A stretch of DNA of 64,000 nt from Mesorhizobium sp. STM 4661 (GTDB taxonomy: Bacteria; Pseudomonadota; Alphaproteobacteria; Rhizobiales; Rhizobiaceae), in contig NZ_CAAF010000047.1 in NCBI RefSeq assembly GCF_000359125.1, positions 62,001-126,000 of the forward strand. Direction: 5' to 3'. The position numbers and the translations under genes are program-made. Positions 44,020-52,172 of this stretch are shown in pieces. The notes beneath the pieces are model-generated. The model had not been told where the DNA came from. It made no database searches and saw nothing but the letters and a program-made list of their open reading frames with translations. The first letter of the stretch is position 1; each line of letters begins with the position of its first letter.

Positions 44020-44092
44020 CGGAACGTAGCTCAAGTAGAGCCCTGCATTGATAAAAGCGGTTATGGAGGTTCTACTCCTCCCGTTCCGTCCA
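44020..44092 (+). tRNA. tRNA-Ile-like (GAT), degenerate
   Basis: Starts directly after the tRNA-Pro CCA. Acceptor CGGAACG/CGTTCCG, D arm GCTC/GAGC with a short loop lacking GG, T stem GGAGG/CCTCC, CCA encoded but discriminator T. The anticodon arm again has one extra base (loop TTGATAAA on a 4-bp stem). Could be a decayed or modified tRNA. Confidence 0.45.
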
Positions 44093-44243
44093 CAAACAGC
44101 GCATAGCCCAGCCGGGGGTGGCGCATGTAACACCGGCAGTCAGAGCGAGCCGCCCTCCTTTCCAGCGCAAGCTGTACTAGGCCGTGATCTGATGGGTAGA
44201 GCGTTTTACGCCTATCCTAACCAGTTCTCGTAATCCACCGACC
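44093..44243 (+). other. Non-coding spacer with tRNA-like debris
   Basis: No gene seen. Short pieces resemble tRNA D-arms (TAGCCCAGCCGGGGG near 44104; GATGGGTAGAGC near 44191), but no complete cloverleaf can be drawn. Possibly decayed tRNA genes. Confidence 0.4.
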
Positions 44244-44457
44244 ATGATCGGGGTCTTCATGGAGGCCGCAAGAACTGGTTTGGACAGGTGTAGGCACCCA
44301 CACGGACCATCGGTCGACCGGACCATCCCAGCTCTTGGCTATGTCAAAGGCAACGTCCAGGTCCATGTCGATGAGAGCGAACCGGATCAAGTCGAACGCC
44401 ACCCTCGATGAGATCGAGGCACTGGCTGTGTACCTGCGTAAGGTCGTGCTGCACTAG
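44244..44457 (+). pseudogene. Endonuclease-like remnant, frameshifted
   Basis: ATG 44244 opens a frame with PSVDRTIPALGYVKGNVQV. It continues in the +1 frame as MSMRANRIKSNATLDEIEAL and ends LRKVVLH, stop at 44455-44457. Together these match the C-terminal part of small phage HNH-type endonucleases (DRI-x-LGYVKGNV...ANRIKSDAT). The shift lies near 44362-44365; the N-terminal Cys motif is missing. Confidence 0.55.
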
Positions 44458-44488
44458 CTGATCACTTGGAAACAGAACGATCCGCCTG

Positions 44489-44517
44489 GCCCCACGTTAT
44501 GGGGCCTTTTTCATTTT
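44489..44517 (+). terminator. Terminator upstream of 44529 operon
   Basis: GGCCCC (44489-44494) pairs with GGGGCC (44501-44506), followed by TTTTTCATTTT and then directly by GGAGA and the start codon of the next gene. Confidence 0.85.
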
Positions 44518-44528
44518 GGAGAACCATA

Positions 44529-44729
44529 ATGAGCCGTGAACAATTCCTCGTGGAAGTGATCCGTGAGAACCACCAGTGGCATCTCGATTACGATGATGTC
44601 GAAGGCTACCCAGGCAGCGATCTGCACACCCGGAACCTCGAAGCACTGGCACCACTCAAACCCCGCTGGCCCATGCTTCTAAACCTTCGCAAACAACACA
44701 AACGTAAGGATCTACCCAATGCCTCGTGA
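44529..44729 (+). CDS. Small early protein, unknown
   Basis: 66 residues from ATG 44529, with GGAGA seven bases upstream. Reads MSREQFLVEVIRENHQWHLD, then a basic end (LRKQHKRKDLPNAS). Overlaps the next gene by 11 bases. Not recognised. Confidence 0.6.
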   Translation: MSREQFLVEVIRENHQWHLDYDDVEGYPGSDLHTRNLEALAPLKPRWPMLLNLRKQHKRKDLPNAS

Positions 44730-45300
44730 ACAGGAGGTTAGTGATGTTTTCGAGCCAGGAGACATCGTCCGTCTCCGATACGGCACGGCCTCAATGATCG
44801 TCATCCAGGCCGGCCCCACCCACCTAGTCGCCCGCTACAAATCTGACCCTCATGGCAGATCGTATGGCACCCCACAACCCCGCAGAAACTCGGACTTTGT
44901 CCGGATTGAAACAAAGGAAACCATCACCATGTCGAAGCTTTACCAGACCATCACCGAGCCCAATCGCTTCGGCTCGTTCCTCGCTCACAACAGCGCCGGC
45001 CAGATCGTTCTCGAAATGAAGGGCACCAGCGGCGGCGTCGAGGCCTTCAACCCCGACGCGGTCGAAGAGGTTCGTCCCTACACTGTTGCGGCAGTCAGTG
45101 GAGGTTCTCCCAGGCACTTCATCACCAAGAAGGGCTCTGTCGACAAGGGCGATGTTGTTCTGACACCAACCGGCATGCTGCTCCACATCATCCGGCTCGA
45201 CACCAAATCCGCGAAAGTCGAGGGCACCTTGAAGGGACGCAAGCTCCTTTCGGAAGCAGTCGATCTGCCGGCGAACGAGCTGGAAGAAATCGAAGACTGA
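44719..45300 (+). CDS. Two-part early protein, unknown
   Basis: 193 residues. Residues 1-70 look like a small KOW/SH3-type barrel (FEPGDIVRLRYGTASMIVIQ). From residue 71 a second unit begins (MSKLYQTITEPNRFGSFLAH) that has its own AGGA before an internal ATG at 44929, so two products or a recent fusion are possible. The C-terminal barrel region includes KGDVVLTPTGMLLHII. Ends 39 bases before cassette B. Confidence 0.6.
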   Translation: MPREQEVSDVFEPGDIVRLRYGTASMIVIQAGPTHLVARYKSDPHGRSYGTPQPRRNSDFVRIETKETITMSKLYQTITEPNRFGSFLAHNSAGQIVLEMKGTSGGVEAFNPDAVEEVRPYTVAAVSGGSPRHFITKKGSVDKGDVVLTPTGMLLHIIRLDTKSAKVEGTLKGRKLLSEAVDLPANELEEIED

Positions 45301-45339
45301 TCAACCTACCCGACCCGTTCCTTTGGAGAAATCTCGAAA

Positions 45340-46557
45340 ATGGCTTCGTTCGAAATCGTTGAAGTGACCGGCGCCGGCAATGTGTCTTTGCCGCATCTTG
45401 GCGTCTTCCCTGACGGCAAGATGGCTGCTGGTGTCGTAGCGTCCATGCTCCTTCACAATCCCGAGAAGAAGTATCAGCCTCGTCCGATCATGGTGTCGGC
45501 TGACTGGCGTAAGCGGGAGACAGAAAAGAACCACCCGCACTTACCATGGGGGGATGCCCTCAAGCCGATCCCTGACCACTTTGCCTGTGTGTCGGACAAG
45601 GACCCGGCAATGGTCTCATACTTCGCGAGTGAGAACTCGGGCAAGCTCGACCGGCGGACCAACGTCCACGTCAACCGCTATCTGCTGGAGTTCTATAGCT
45701 TCTTGCCGGTGGACACGCGGCGTCGACTGGTTTGGAACTTTACCGGAGAGAACCCGGCAAATCTGCTGTTCGCCTCAACCGCCGAGGACATCGTCGACAT
45801 TTACGAGCGCGGTCCCAGCTCCTGCATGTCCCACGAGTCTTCCTACTACGCTCCGGATGAAAATCCAACGGCCGCCTACGCAGGTCCTGACCTACAGCTG
45901 GCGTATGTCAATGATGAGTATGGCGATCCTGTTGCCCGCACCGTGGTCTGGCCTGCAAAAAAGATCTTTTCCACGATCTATGGTGACGAGGAGAAACTTC
46001 TGCCTGAACTGAAGAAGCTCGGCTATCGGAAATCGTTCTTCGAGTTCGAAGGCGCTCGTCTGACACTTCGGAGAGCCGGGGGATATTTTGCCTATGACGG
46101 CGAGGATGTCTCTGGCTATCTTTGCCCCTACATCGACTTCGCGAGCAGTGTCGAACCCATCGATGGCTACCTGGTCGTCACCCGCAAGGGAAGATATGAA
46201 TGCCAAAGCCAGTCTGGCGTCGCTGAGAGGGCCGCAAAACGTTGCTGGAAGTGCAAGAGCATGCGCAACCAACATGCCTTCTTTGATGTGGACGAATATC
46301 CCACCGAGTCCGTCTGTCAGGACTGTGCTCACGACAAGCTGGTCATCTGCGCCTACGAGCAGCGTTACCTCTCACTCGGTTGCGATGCCCATGCCATCAG
46401 TGGTGGCCGATACGTCGGCAACTATGCCTATCGACATCACACCTTCGTCTGCCTTGGCAATGGTCAGCGCTACCTTCAAGACGAGGCGGTCTACCATCAA
46501 GGCGACAAGTACTCGGAAGAGGGTCTCGCTCAGTTTCTGAGGTCTAAAGCGGCTTAG
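45340..46557 (+). CDS. Cassette B: SCMSH-motif protein
   Basis: 405 residues, paralogue of the 41277 gene: IPDHF, SSCMSH (about 159-164), YAGPDLQLAYV, ARTVVWPAKK-x-FSTIYG, FEGARLTL, CPYIDF and GYLVV occur in the same order and spacing. A clearer zinc ribbon is present near the C-terminus (CWKCKSM ... VCQDC, about 300-330). About 50 residues shorter overall. GGAGAA precedes the ATG. It is followed by an inverted HNH gene and then by the second metallopeptidase. Confidence 0.75.
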   Translation: MASFEIVEVTGAGNVSLPHLGVFPDGKMAAGVVASMLLHNPEKKYQPRPIMVSADWRKRETEKNHPHLPWGDALKPIPDHFACVSDKDPAMVSYFASENSGKLDRRTNVHVNRYLLEFYSFLPVDTRRRLVWNFTGENPANLLFASTAEDIVDIYERGPSSCMSHESSYYAPDENPTAAYAGPDLQLAYVNDEYGDPVARTVVWPAKKIFSTIYGDEEKLLPELKKLGYRKSFFEFEGARLTLRRAGGYFAYDGEDVSGYLCPYIDFASSVEPIDGYLVVTRKGRYECQSQSGVAERAAKRCWKCKSMRNQHAFFDVDEYPTESVCQDCAHDKLVICAYEQRYLSLGCDAHAISGGRYVGNYAYRHHTFVCLGNGQRYLQDEAVYHQGDKYSEEGLAQFLRSKAA

Positions 46558-47101
46558 CACCTTTCCGAAGATTATCAGGCGCCCAGAGTGGTTGATAGTT
46601 GGTGTAGTGGCAGGCCTGCAAGAACTGGTCTCGATCAGTCAGATCGAACGAGGCCAGAGGTCTCTTGTGGTCCAGATGCCACTCACCATAGTTCTGCCAG
46701 GTCATACCGGGTTGAAACAGGCTGGTGATGATGATCCGGAGCGTCAACAACGTGCAGCCTAAATCGGCAACGGCTGAGCCCTGACCCTTCACAGCTTTGT
46801 AGAGCCGTGACCGCAGGTAAGCCGCCAACTTGAAGGACGGGTCCACAGCCCTGCGTCGGTTCTTGTACTCTCGGCTTTTCTGGAGGTGAGCTTGCTTACG
46901 TCTTTGATAGGTTTCTGCATTGGAAGCTGTCGAACGTAGGGGATCAGCTTCTTTCCACTCCTTCGCAGCGAGTTTCAACCTGTCCTGATTGGCGAGGTAG
47001 TAGCCCTTTGCGTAAAGCAACCTCTTTTCATGGTTCTTCAACCGGTAAAGTCTTGCATTTCTTCTCTTCATCTCAGGGTCGGCATAAGGCATCAACCTCA
47101 T
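46544..47101 (-). CDS. HNH endonuclease inserted in cassette B
   Basis: About 185 residues from ATG 47101 (47092 also possible; an upstream ATG at 47149 lacks support). A basic helical N-terminus (MKRRNARLYRLKNHEKRLLY) is followed by an HNH core EWHLDHKRPLASFDL...CHYTNYQPLWAPDNLRKGAK. Opposite strand to its neighbours, overlapping the SCMSH gene tail by 14 bases. Intact relative of the remnant at 40.0-40.4 kb. Confidence 0.85.
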   Translation of the reverse strand: MRLMPYADPEMKRRNARLYRLKNHEKRLLYAKGYYLANQDRLKLAAKEWKEADPLRSTASNAETYQRRKQAHLQKSREYKNRRRAVDPSFKLAAYLRSRLYKAVKGQGSAVADLGCTLLTLRIIITSLFQPGMTWQNYGEWHLDHKRPLASFDLTDRDQFLQACHYTNYQPLWAPDNLRKGAKPL

Positions 47102-47129
47102 ATAATGAACCGAAAAGGTCCAAACAACT

Positions 47130-48026
47130 ATGCAAGAATTTCTTAACATGATCCGCTACAAGCGCCCGGCGTTCTCCGCGACGGAAGAGATCTTCGTGAA
47201 CAAGTTCATCCGTCCACTCGGCACCAAGACCGATAAGTTTGGCAACCTGATGAAGTCGATCGGTGATCACCCGAACACCCTTTGGTCCTGTCACACTGAC
47301 ACGGTTCACTGGACTGAGGGTCTACAGAAGGTCATTCACAACGACGACACCGTGGCGCTACCCGAGTCCTCGCACTCAAATTGCCTGGGTGCCGACTGCA
47401 CCGCTGGTGTCTGGTTGATGACGGAGATGATCAAGGCCAAGGTCCCCGGCCTCTACGTGTTCCATCGCGACGAAGAGAACGGCGGCGGTGGTTCCATGCA
47501 CATCGCCAGCAAGACTCCTGATCTGCTCAAGGACATCGACGCGGCCATCGCCTTTGACCGCTTCGGCACCAAGTCGGTCATCACCCACCAGTTCGGCCGC
47601 TGCTGCTCAGACGACTTTGCAGATAGTCTTTGCGAGCAGCTGCCGGGCTCGGAGAAGGACGACAGTGGCCTGTTCACTGATACGGCCAACTACGTCGATC
47701 ACGTCTCGGAATGCACAAACATCTCGGTCGGCTACGCCGGCCATCATAGCCACAAGGAAGTCCAGAACCTGAAGTTCTTGAACGATCTCAAGAACCGCAT
47801 GATCAAGCTGGACACCAGCAAACTGCGGTTCTCTCGCGACTTGAAGGACACCGGCTACCCCCGGTACAAACCGCAGTTTGCAGCCAGTCGTTTCGATGAC
47901 TGGGTGTCCAAAACCAGAACTCTGGAAGACCTTATACGTGCCAACCCCGGCGCAGTTGCAGACCTGTTCGAAATGTACGGCCTGACGGCCGGCGATCTGG
48001 AGGAGCACATCCATGGCTCACATTAA
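47130..48026 (+). CDS. Cassette B: M20/M28-like metallopeptidase
   Basis: 298 residues, paralogue of the 42638 gene. Metal pattern: SCHTDTVH (about 53-60), GADCTAG (about 88-94), RDEENGGGGS (Glu pair, about 117-126), AFDR (about 147), ECTNISVGYAGHHSHKE (about 193-209). Same length of domain and similar C-terminal appendage (DLIRANPGAVADLF). Separated from its SCMSH partner only by the HNH gene, so the original order matches cassette A. Confidence 0.75.
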   Translation: MQEFLNMIRYKRPAFSATEEIFVNKFIRPLGTKTDKFGNLMKSIGDHPNTLWSCHTDTVHWTEGLQKVIHNDDTVALPESSHSNCLGADCTAGVWLMTEMIKAKVPGLYVFHRDEENGGGGSMHIASKTPDLLKDIDAAIAFDRFGTKSVITHQFGRCCSDDFADSLCEQLPGSEKDDSGLFTDTANYVDHVSECTNISVGYAGHHSHKEVQNLKFLNDLKNRMIKLDTSKLRFSRDLKDTGYPRYKPQFAASRFDDWVSKTRTLEDLIRANPGAVADLFEMYGLTAGDLEEHIHGSH

Positions 48027-48309
48027 CATCTGTGGGAACTGGGGAACGCTCGTCGTGAATGCGGAAACCGGGGAGGTGGAAGATCACCACCTCAACGGTT
48101 CCGGATACCAGCACATCAAGAAGTTCGACATCGCCGAATATACCAAGGCCTATGGCCAACCTCCGGTCGGCGATCTCGACATCTTGGACCTTGGCTACTG
48201 GGCTGGCGATGGAACCTACATCGAGGCTGACGAGTACCATCGCGAGATGACTGGCACCGGCTGGTCACCAATCATAGCCAACGAAGCGACGGGAAGGGTG
48301 CTGCAATGA
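48013..48309 (+). CDS. Unknown early protein
   Basis: 98 residues (MAHINICGNWGTLVVNAETG...). Acidic, with GDLDILDLGYWAGDGTYIE. Start overlaps the metallopeptidase end by 14 bases; ATGA overlap with the next gene. Not recognised; operon position ties it to cassette B. Confidence 0.6.
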   Translation: MAHINICGNWGTLVVNAETGEVEDHHLNGSGYQHIKKFDIAEYTKAYGQPPVGDLDILDLGYWAGDGTYIEADEYHREMTGTGWSPIIANEATGRVLQ

Positions 48310-48746
48310 CCAAGTGGCCTGATCGACTTACGCTGCGAGACACCAAAATCCACGCCGATGAAGGTCAGCGCATCTACACGACCGCCACTGGGTACGGCTA
48401 CGAAAAATGTGAATACATCCGCGCCGATCTCAACGCACCGGAAGTCAATACCGATCGATCTCTCGTAGACGAACTGACAGGAGCGCTCCGCTTCATCATG
48501 GCCTTCTACGAACCCGGCCAGCGCTACCTCGACACCGAAGCATGGAAGCATGCAGAGGCCGGTGGCCGGCGAGCGCTGGCTCGTGGTGAAGCTGCTCTCA
48601 AGGAAGGGGTTACCAGCGTCCCCCAGCTCGGCGGTGCGCCTGACGATCTGCACAACTTGATCAAGGTCACGTTCGCGGACATGTCCATCGAGCGGATGAA
48701 TGAGGTTTGTCAGCAAGTCCTATCGATGCGGAAGGTGACAGCATGA
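48306..48746 (+). CDS. Unknown early protein
   Basis: 146 residues. An N-terminal beta part (RIYTTATGYGYEKCEYIRAD) and helical remainder (VDELTGALRFIMAFYEPGQR; MSIERMNEVCQQVLSM). ATGA overlaps on both sides. Not recognised. Confidence 0.6.
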   Translation: MTKWPDRLTLRDTKIHADEGQRIYTTATGYGYEKCEYIRADLNAPEVNTDRSLVDELTGALRFIMAFYEPGQRYLDTEAWKHAEAGGRRALARGEAALKEGVTSVPQLGGAPDDLHNLIKVTFADMSIERMNEVCQQVLSMRKVTA

Positions 48747-49267
48747 GCATCGTCAGCCAAGCCTCATACTTCACCGCTGGCGCCCACGCAGCGGTGGGCC
48801 AGAAGAGAAAGTACTGCGGGGAGGACTACATCCACCATCCCGCCCGTGTTGTCGCCCTGGTGCGCTCTGTGACCCACAATCAAACGAATATGTGTGCCGC
48901 AGCCTGGCTGCATGACACCGTCGAGGATACCAAGGTCACGCTTGAGCAGATCGCCTTCCACTTCGGCGAAGAGGTGGCGGCTCTGGTTGAGCAGCTTACT
49001 GACCCATCCGTGCCCTCAGACGGTAACCGTGCCGCTCGCCGAGCAATCGACCGTGAACACACGGCCAGGGCCTCGCCCGATGCCAAGACCATCAAGCTCG
49101 CTGATCTGATCGACAACGCTTCGTCGATCACACAAGCCGACGCCTCCTTCGCCAAGGTCTACATGACCGAGAAGAAGGCGCTGCTCGAAGTCCTGACCGA
49201 AGGACACCAGTCCTCCTCGCGAAGGCCAAGCAGCTGGTCGATCAATATTTCGATCACCAATAGATAA
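48743..49267 (+). CDS. HD-domain (p)ppGpp hydrolase-like protein (MESH1/SpoT type)
   Basis: 174 residues from ATG 48743. HD-hydrolase motifs of the RelA/SpoT hydrolase family: YIHHPARVVALV (about 29-40), AAWLHDTVEDTKVTLEQI (HD pair plus ED, about 54-71), VEQLTD and KLADLIDNASS (about 112-122). It would hydrolyse alarmones such as ppGpp to keep growth going during infection. The last about 20 residues (SSSRRPSSWSINIS) are out of frame: from base 49210 the next frame reads VLLAKAKQLVDQYFDHQ then stop, so one base seems lost near 49206-49210. The HD core is intact. Confidence 0.8.
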   Translation: MSIVSQASYFTAGAHAAVGQKRKYCGEDYIHHPARVVALVRSVTHNQTNMCAAAWLHDTVEDTKVTLEQIAFHFGEEVAALVEQLTDPSVPSDGNRAARRAIDREHTARASPDAKTIKLADLIDNASSITQADASFAKVYMTEKKALLEVLTEGHQSSSRRPSSWSINISITNR

Positions 49268-49335
49268 CCGCCCAACACTCCTTCTCACTTTCAGGGAACA
49301 ACACAACATGACGACAAGTCATGAGAGGAAAACGC

Positions 49336-49554
49336 ATGTCAAATTTCCAGCTCTATGCCGTAGAGCCGCAGCAAGATGGGACCGAGGATATCTTCGGTCC
49401 TGAAGTCGCCGCTGAGATGAAACTCCCGTTTGATTACGGCTGGGACCACTGGAGTGTATACCAGGGTGCTCACAAGGTCGCGGACTTCACTGACTACCAG
49501 CTGGCCTTCAACACGGTCTCAGCCCTTAACGCCACGATGCTGCTTGCATCGTGA
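49336..49554 (+). CDS. Small early protein, unknown
   Basis: 72 residues from ATG 49336, with AGAGG seven bases upstream (an ATG at 49321 is less well spaced). MSNFQLYAVEPQQDGTEDIF..., aromatic-rich middle (YGWDHWSVYQG). Stop overlaps the next HNH start. Confidence 0.6.
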   Translation: MSNFQLYAVEPQQDGTEDIFGPEVAAEMKLPFDYGWDHWSVYQGAHKVADFTDYQLAFNTVSALNATMLLAS

Positions 49555-50081
49555 TCCTAACACAGGAAATCCTGCTTCAGCTTCTCACCTATGATCCCGA
49601 AACAGGAAAGCTTCGGTGGCGTGAGAGGCCTGAGTCTCTCTGTAAATCACGCCAGTCTTGGCGAGCCTTCAACTCACGATGGGCTGGCGAGGACGCATTC
49701 ACAACCATCGGCAAGAACGGCTATCACAATGGCTCCATCTTCGGAAAGAAGATGTACGCCCATCGTGTCATCTGGATGATGGTCTACGGTTATTGGCCTG
49801 ACGAAGTGGACCATGATGATGGCGTGAGGCCGAACAATATCCTCACCAATCTGAAAGATAAAGACCACGCTGGAAATATGCAGAATATGACGAAGCGTGA
49901 GGACAACAGCAGCGGCCAAACGGGTGTTTCGTGGGACCAGCACCGCCAGAGATGGCAAGTCCACATTACTCACAACAAGAAACACATAGCTCTAGGTCGG
50001 TTCGTCTCAAAGGACGAGGCCATCTCTCGTTATAGGGAGAAGAAAACCACTTTGGGCCTCTCTGAGCGGCACGGCACCTAA
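49551..50081 (+). CDS. HNH-AP2 homing endonuclease (copy 3)
   Basis: 176 residues from GTG 49551, in GTGA overlap with the gene before. HNH core YAHRVIWMMVYGYWP...VDHDDGVRPNNILTNL; AP2 part SSGQTGVSWDQHRQRWQVHI, then IALGRFVSKDEAISRYREKK. Lies 19 bases before the rIIA gene. Confidence 0.88.
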   Translation: MILTQEILLQLLTYDPETGKLRWRERPESLCKSRQSWRAFNSRWAGEDAFTTIGKNGYHNGSIFGKKMYAHRVIWMMVYGYWPDEVDHDDGVRPNNILTNLKDKDHAGNMQNMTKREDNSSGQTGVSWDQHRQRWQVHITHNKKHIALGRFVSKDEAISRYREKKTTLGLSERHGT

Positions 50082-50100
50082 CCAATCAAGGATCAACTAT

Positions 50101-52172
50101 ATGCTTATCGCGCAACAAGACTTTGTCGCCCAAACGGGTGGCATTTCCGAGACCAAAGCCTTTGGTTTTGAAATGAATGGCTTCGCATTCCATACGGTGA
50201 TCTCTGGCATCTATGCAGATAAACTGCGGGCTCCGTTCCGAGAGCTGGCAACCAACGCCAGAGACGGCCATGCTGCCAAGGGCAACCTCTACCAGCCCTT
50301 CGATGTCTTCTTACCGTCGAAGTTGGACCCGACATTCAAAGTGCGTGACTACGGTATATCGCTCAGCCACGAAGAGATCATGGGCATCTACACGACCATG
50401 TTCGCTTCGACTAAGCGTGGCTCGAACGAAGCCACGGGGATGATCGGTCTGGGGTCCAAGTCGCCCTTTGCTTATACATCGGTCTTCACCGTTATCGCCT
50501 ACCTCGGTGACTACAAGCGGACCTACTCGGCCTTCATCGGCACAGATGGTGTCCCACAGATCGCCTTGCTCGACATGTGTCAAACCACTGAGCCTGATGG
50601 CGTTGAGGTATCGTTCCCTGTCAAGGTCGAGGACGTGGACAAGTTCCGCAACATCGCTCCCGACGTGCTCTTCGGCTTCGATCCTTTCCCCAACATCTTG
50701 AATGAGCAATTCGTTCGTCCAGCCCCGGTGACCCTCTACCAGGGGATGGCTGGACTCTCTACGATGCTAAGACTGTACCGTTTGGAGCCAAACTCATGGC
50801 TCGGCAAGGTGGGGTCTGCTATCCGATCTCGCCGACCTCGCTCAGCATCACAAGCACACTCTTCAACTGGCCCGTCGTCATCGACTTCCCGATTGGTGAC
50901 CTGTCAGTTGCCACCTCTCGCGAAGCTCTCGGCTACGACAGTCGCACTATAGCGGCCATCACCAAGCGGATCGACGAGACTGTGCTGGGCATGACCGAGC
51001 TGCTGAAGGATGAGGTCAGCGCTGCCGCCAGCTACCTCGAAGCCTGCAATATCCTGGCTGAAGGCAAGCATCACAATAGCCCTAAGAAGCCTCTGTTCGA
51101 CCTTGTCGGCGCTCACCTGACCTGGGGCGGGAAGCCGCTCGTGGAGAAGATCCGGTGCCGCTCATCCTGGATCGGTGCTCACGGTGCCGAGCTGCGGCCC
51201 AGCAAAATCGCGATGGGTCAGCTGCGCAAGTCTGTCGCTCACAGGCCCCAGTCGGTCAGCGAGATCTTCGCCAGCCCCAAGGAGATGATGGAGACCTTGG
51301 TCTACGTCGAGTTCGAGGGCCTCAGGTTCGGCCCCTCCCGGATGCGACAGGCCATTCTCGACAACACCGACAAGAAGGACATCCTGTGGATCAGGGCGAC
51401 CAACCTGACCACGTTGGCGCCGCTCATCGAGGGGCTTGGCGGGCCTGAGTGGACCGACCTGGGTGTGGTTCCGCCGCTCAAGTGGGAGAAGGGTCCAAAG
51501 ACCGCAGCCAGGAAGCTTCAATATCTGTCGCCGGCGGGGTCGGTTTATCGCCAATATGAGCTGATCGCGACGTATGACACAGTCGTGCCTACTGACGAGA
51601 TGTTCTACGTCAAGCAGGACTCAGCCGATTTTGATCTGAACGGCAAGACGGTCAGCAAGAAGGACCTTCACAACGCGATCAACAATCTGATGAAGGCCGG
51701 CGTCATCCCGCGTGGCGAGAAGGTCTATCTCCTTAATAAGGCGGCTCAGAAAGTTCTCGACACCGTGGACATGATCGACCTGAGCGTCTTCGCCAAGGAG
51801 AAGCTGGCCGATATGGTCGACGCCACAAGCCTGCGCCTGCCTGACGCTAGCTGGCAGGCTAGGGAGCGGGTCGACAAGTGCCAGAAGGTGCTGAGCGCCG
51901 AGGTGCCAGTTCCAGCCGAGATCCTCTCTGTCTGCAACCTGGTTGTCGACGACGCGGCAGGCCCGAAGGCCACGTTGGCGTCGGATAGTCCTCTGATGGA
52001 GGTCTACCGGAGGTACTACCCCGCCGAGTACGCAGCCGCATCTTCGAGGGCCGACCCCGTCGTCCAGGCCTACCACGAAATGCTGGAGACCTATCCGCTG
52101 CTCAATCACACGATCTCATACCCAACCAAATTCAACCACTACATGGCTTTGCTGGTCAACCAGTGCCCTTAG
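50101..52172 (+). pseudogene. rIIA: rIIA-like GHKL protein, frameshifted
   Basis: Homologue of T4 RIIA. The N-terminal GHKL ATPase part (50101 to about 50745) has ELATNARDGHAAKG (N-box), VRDYGISLSHEE (G1), STKRGSNEATGMIGLGSKSP (G2) and FAYTSVF. The rest continues one frame back, with GWTLYDAKTVPFGAKLMARQ then GVCYPI and IGDLSVATSREALGYD, to 52172. Losing one G from a run at 50742-50745 (CAGGGG before ATGG) explains the break. Alone, the first frame runs to 50952 with a nonsense tail. RIIA/RIIB in T4 counter RexAB-type exclusion. HNH-AP2 genes flank it on both sides. Confidence 0.85.

Noticed and set aside
44099..44180. Possible further tRNA after the tRNA-Ile-like gene
   Set aside because: D-arm-like bases are present, but no anticodon or T arm can be paired.
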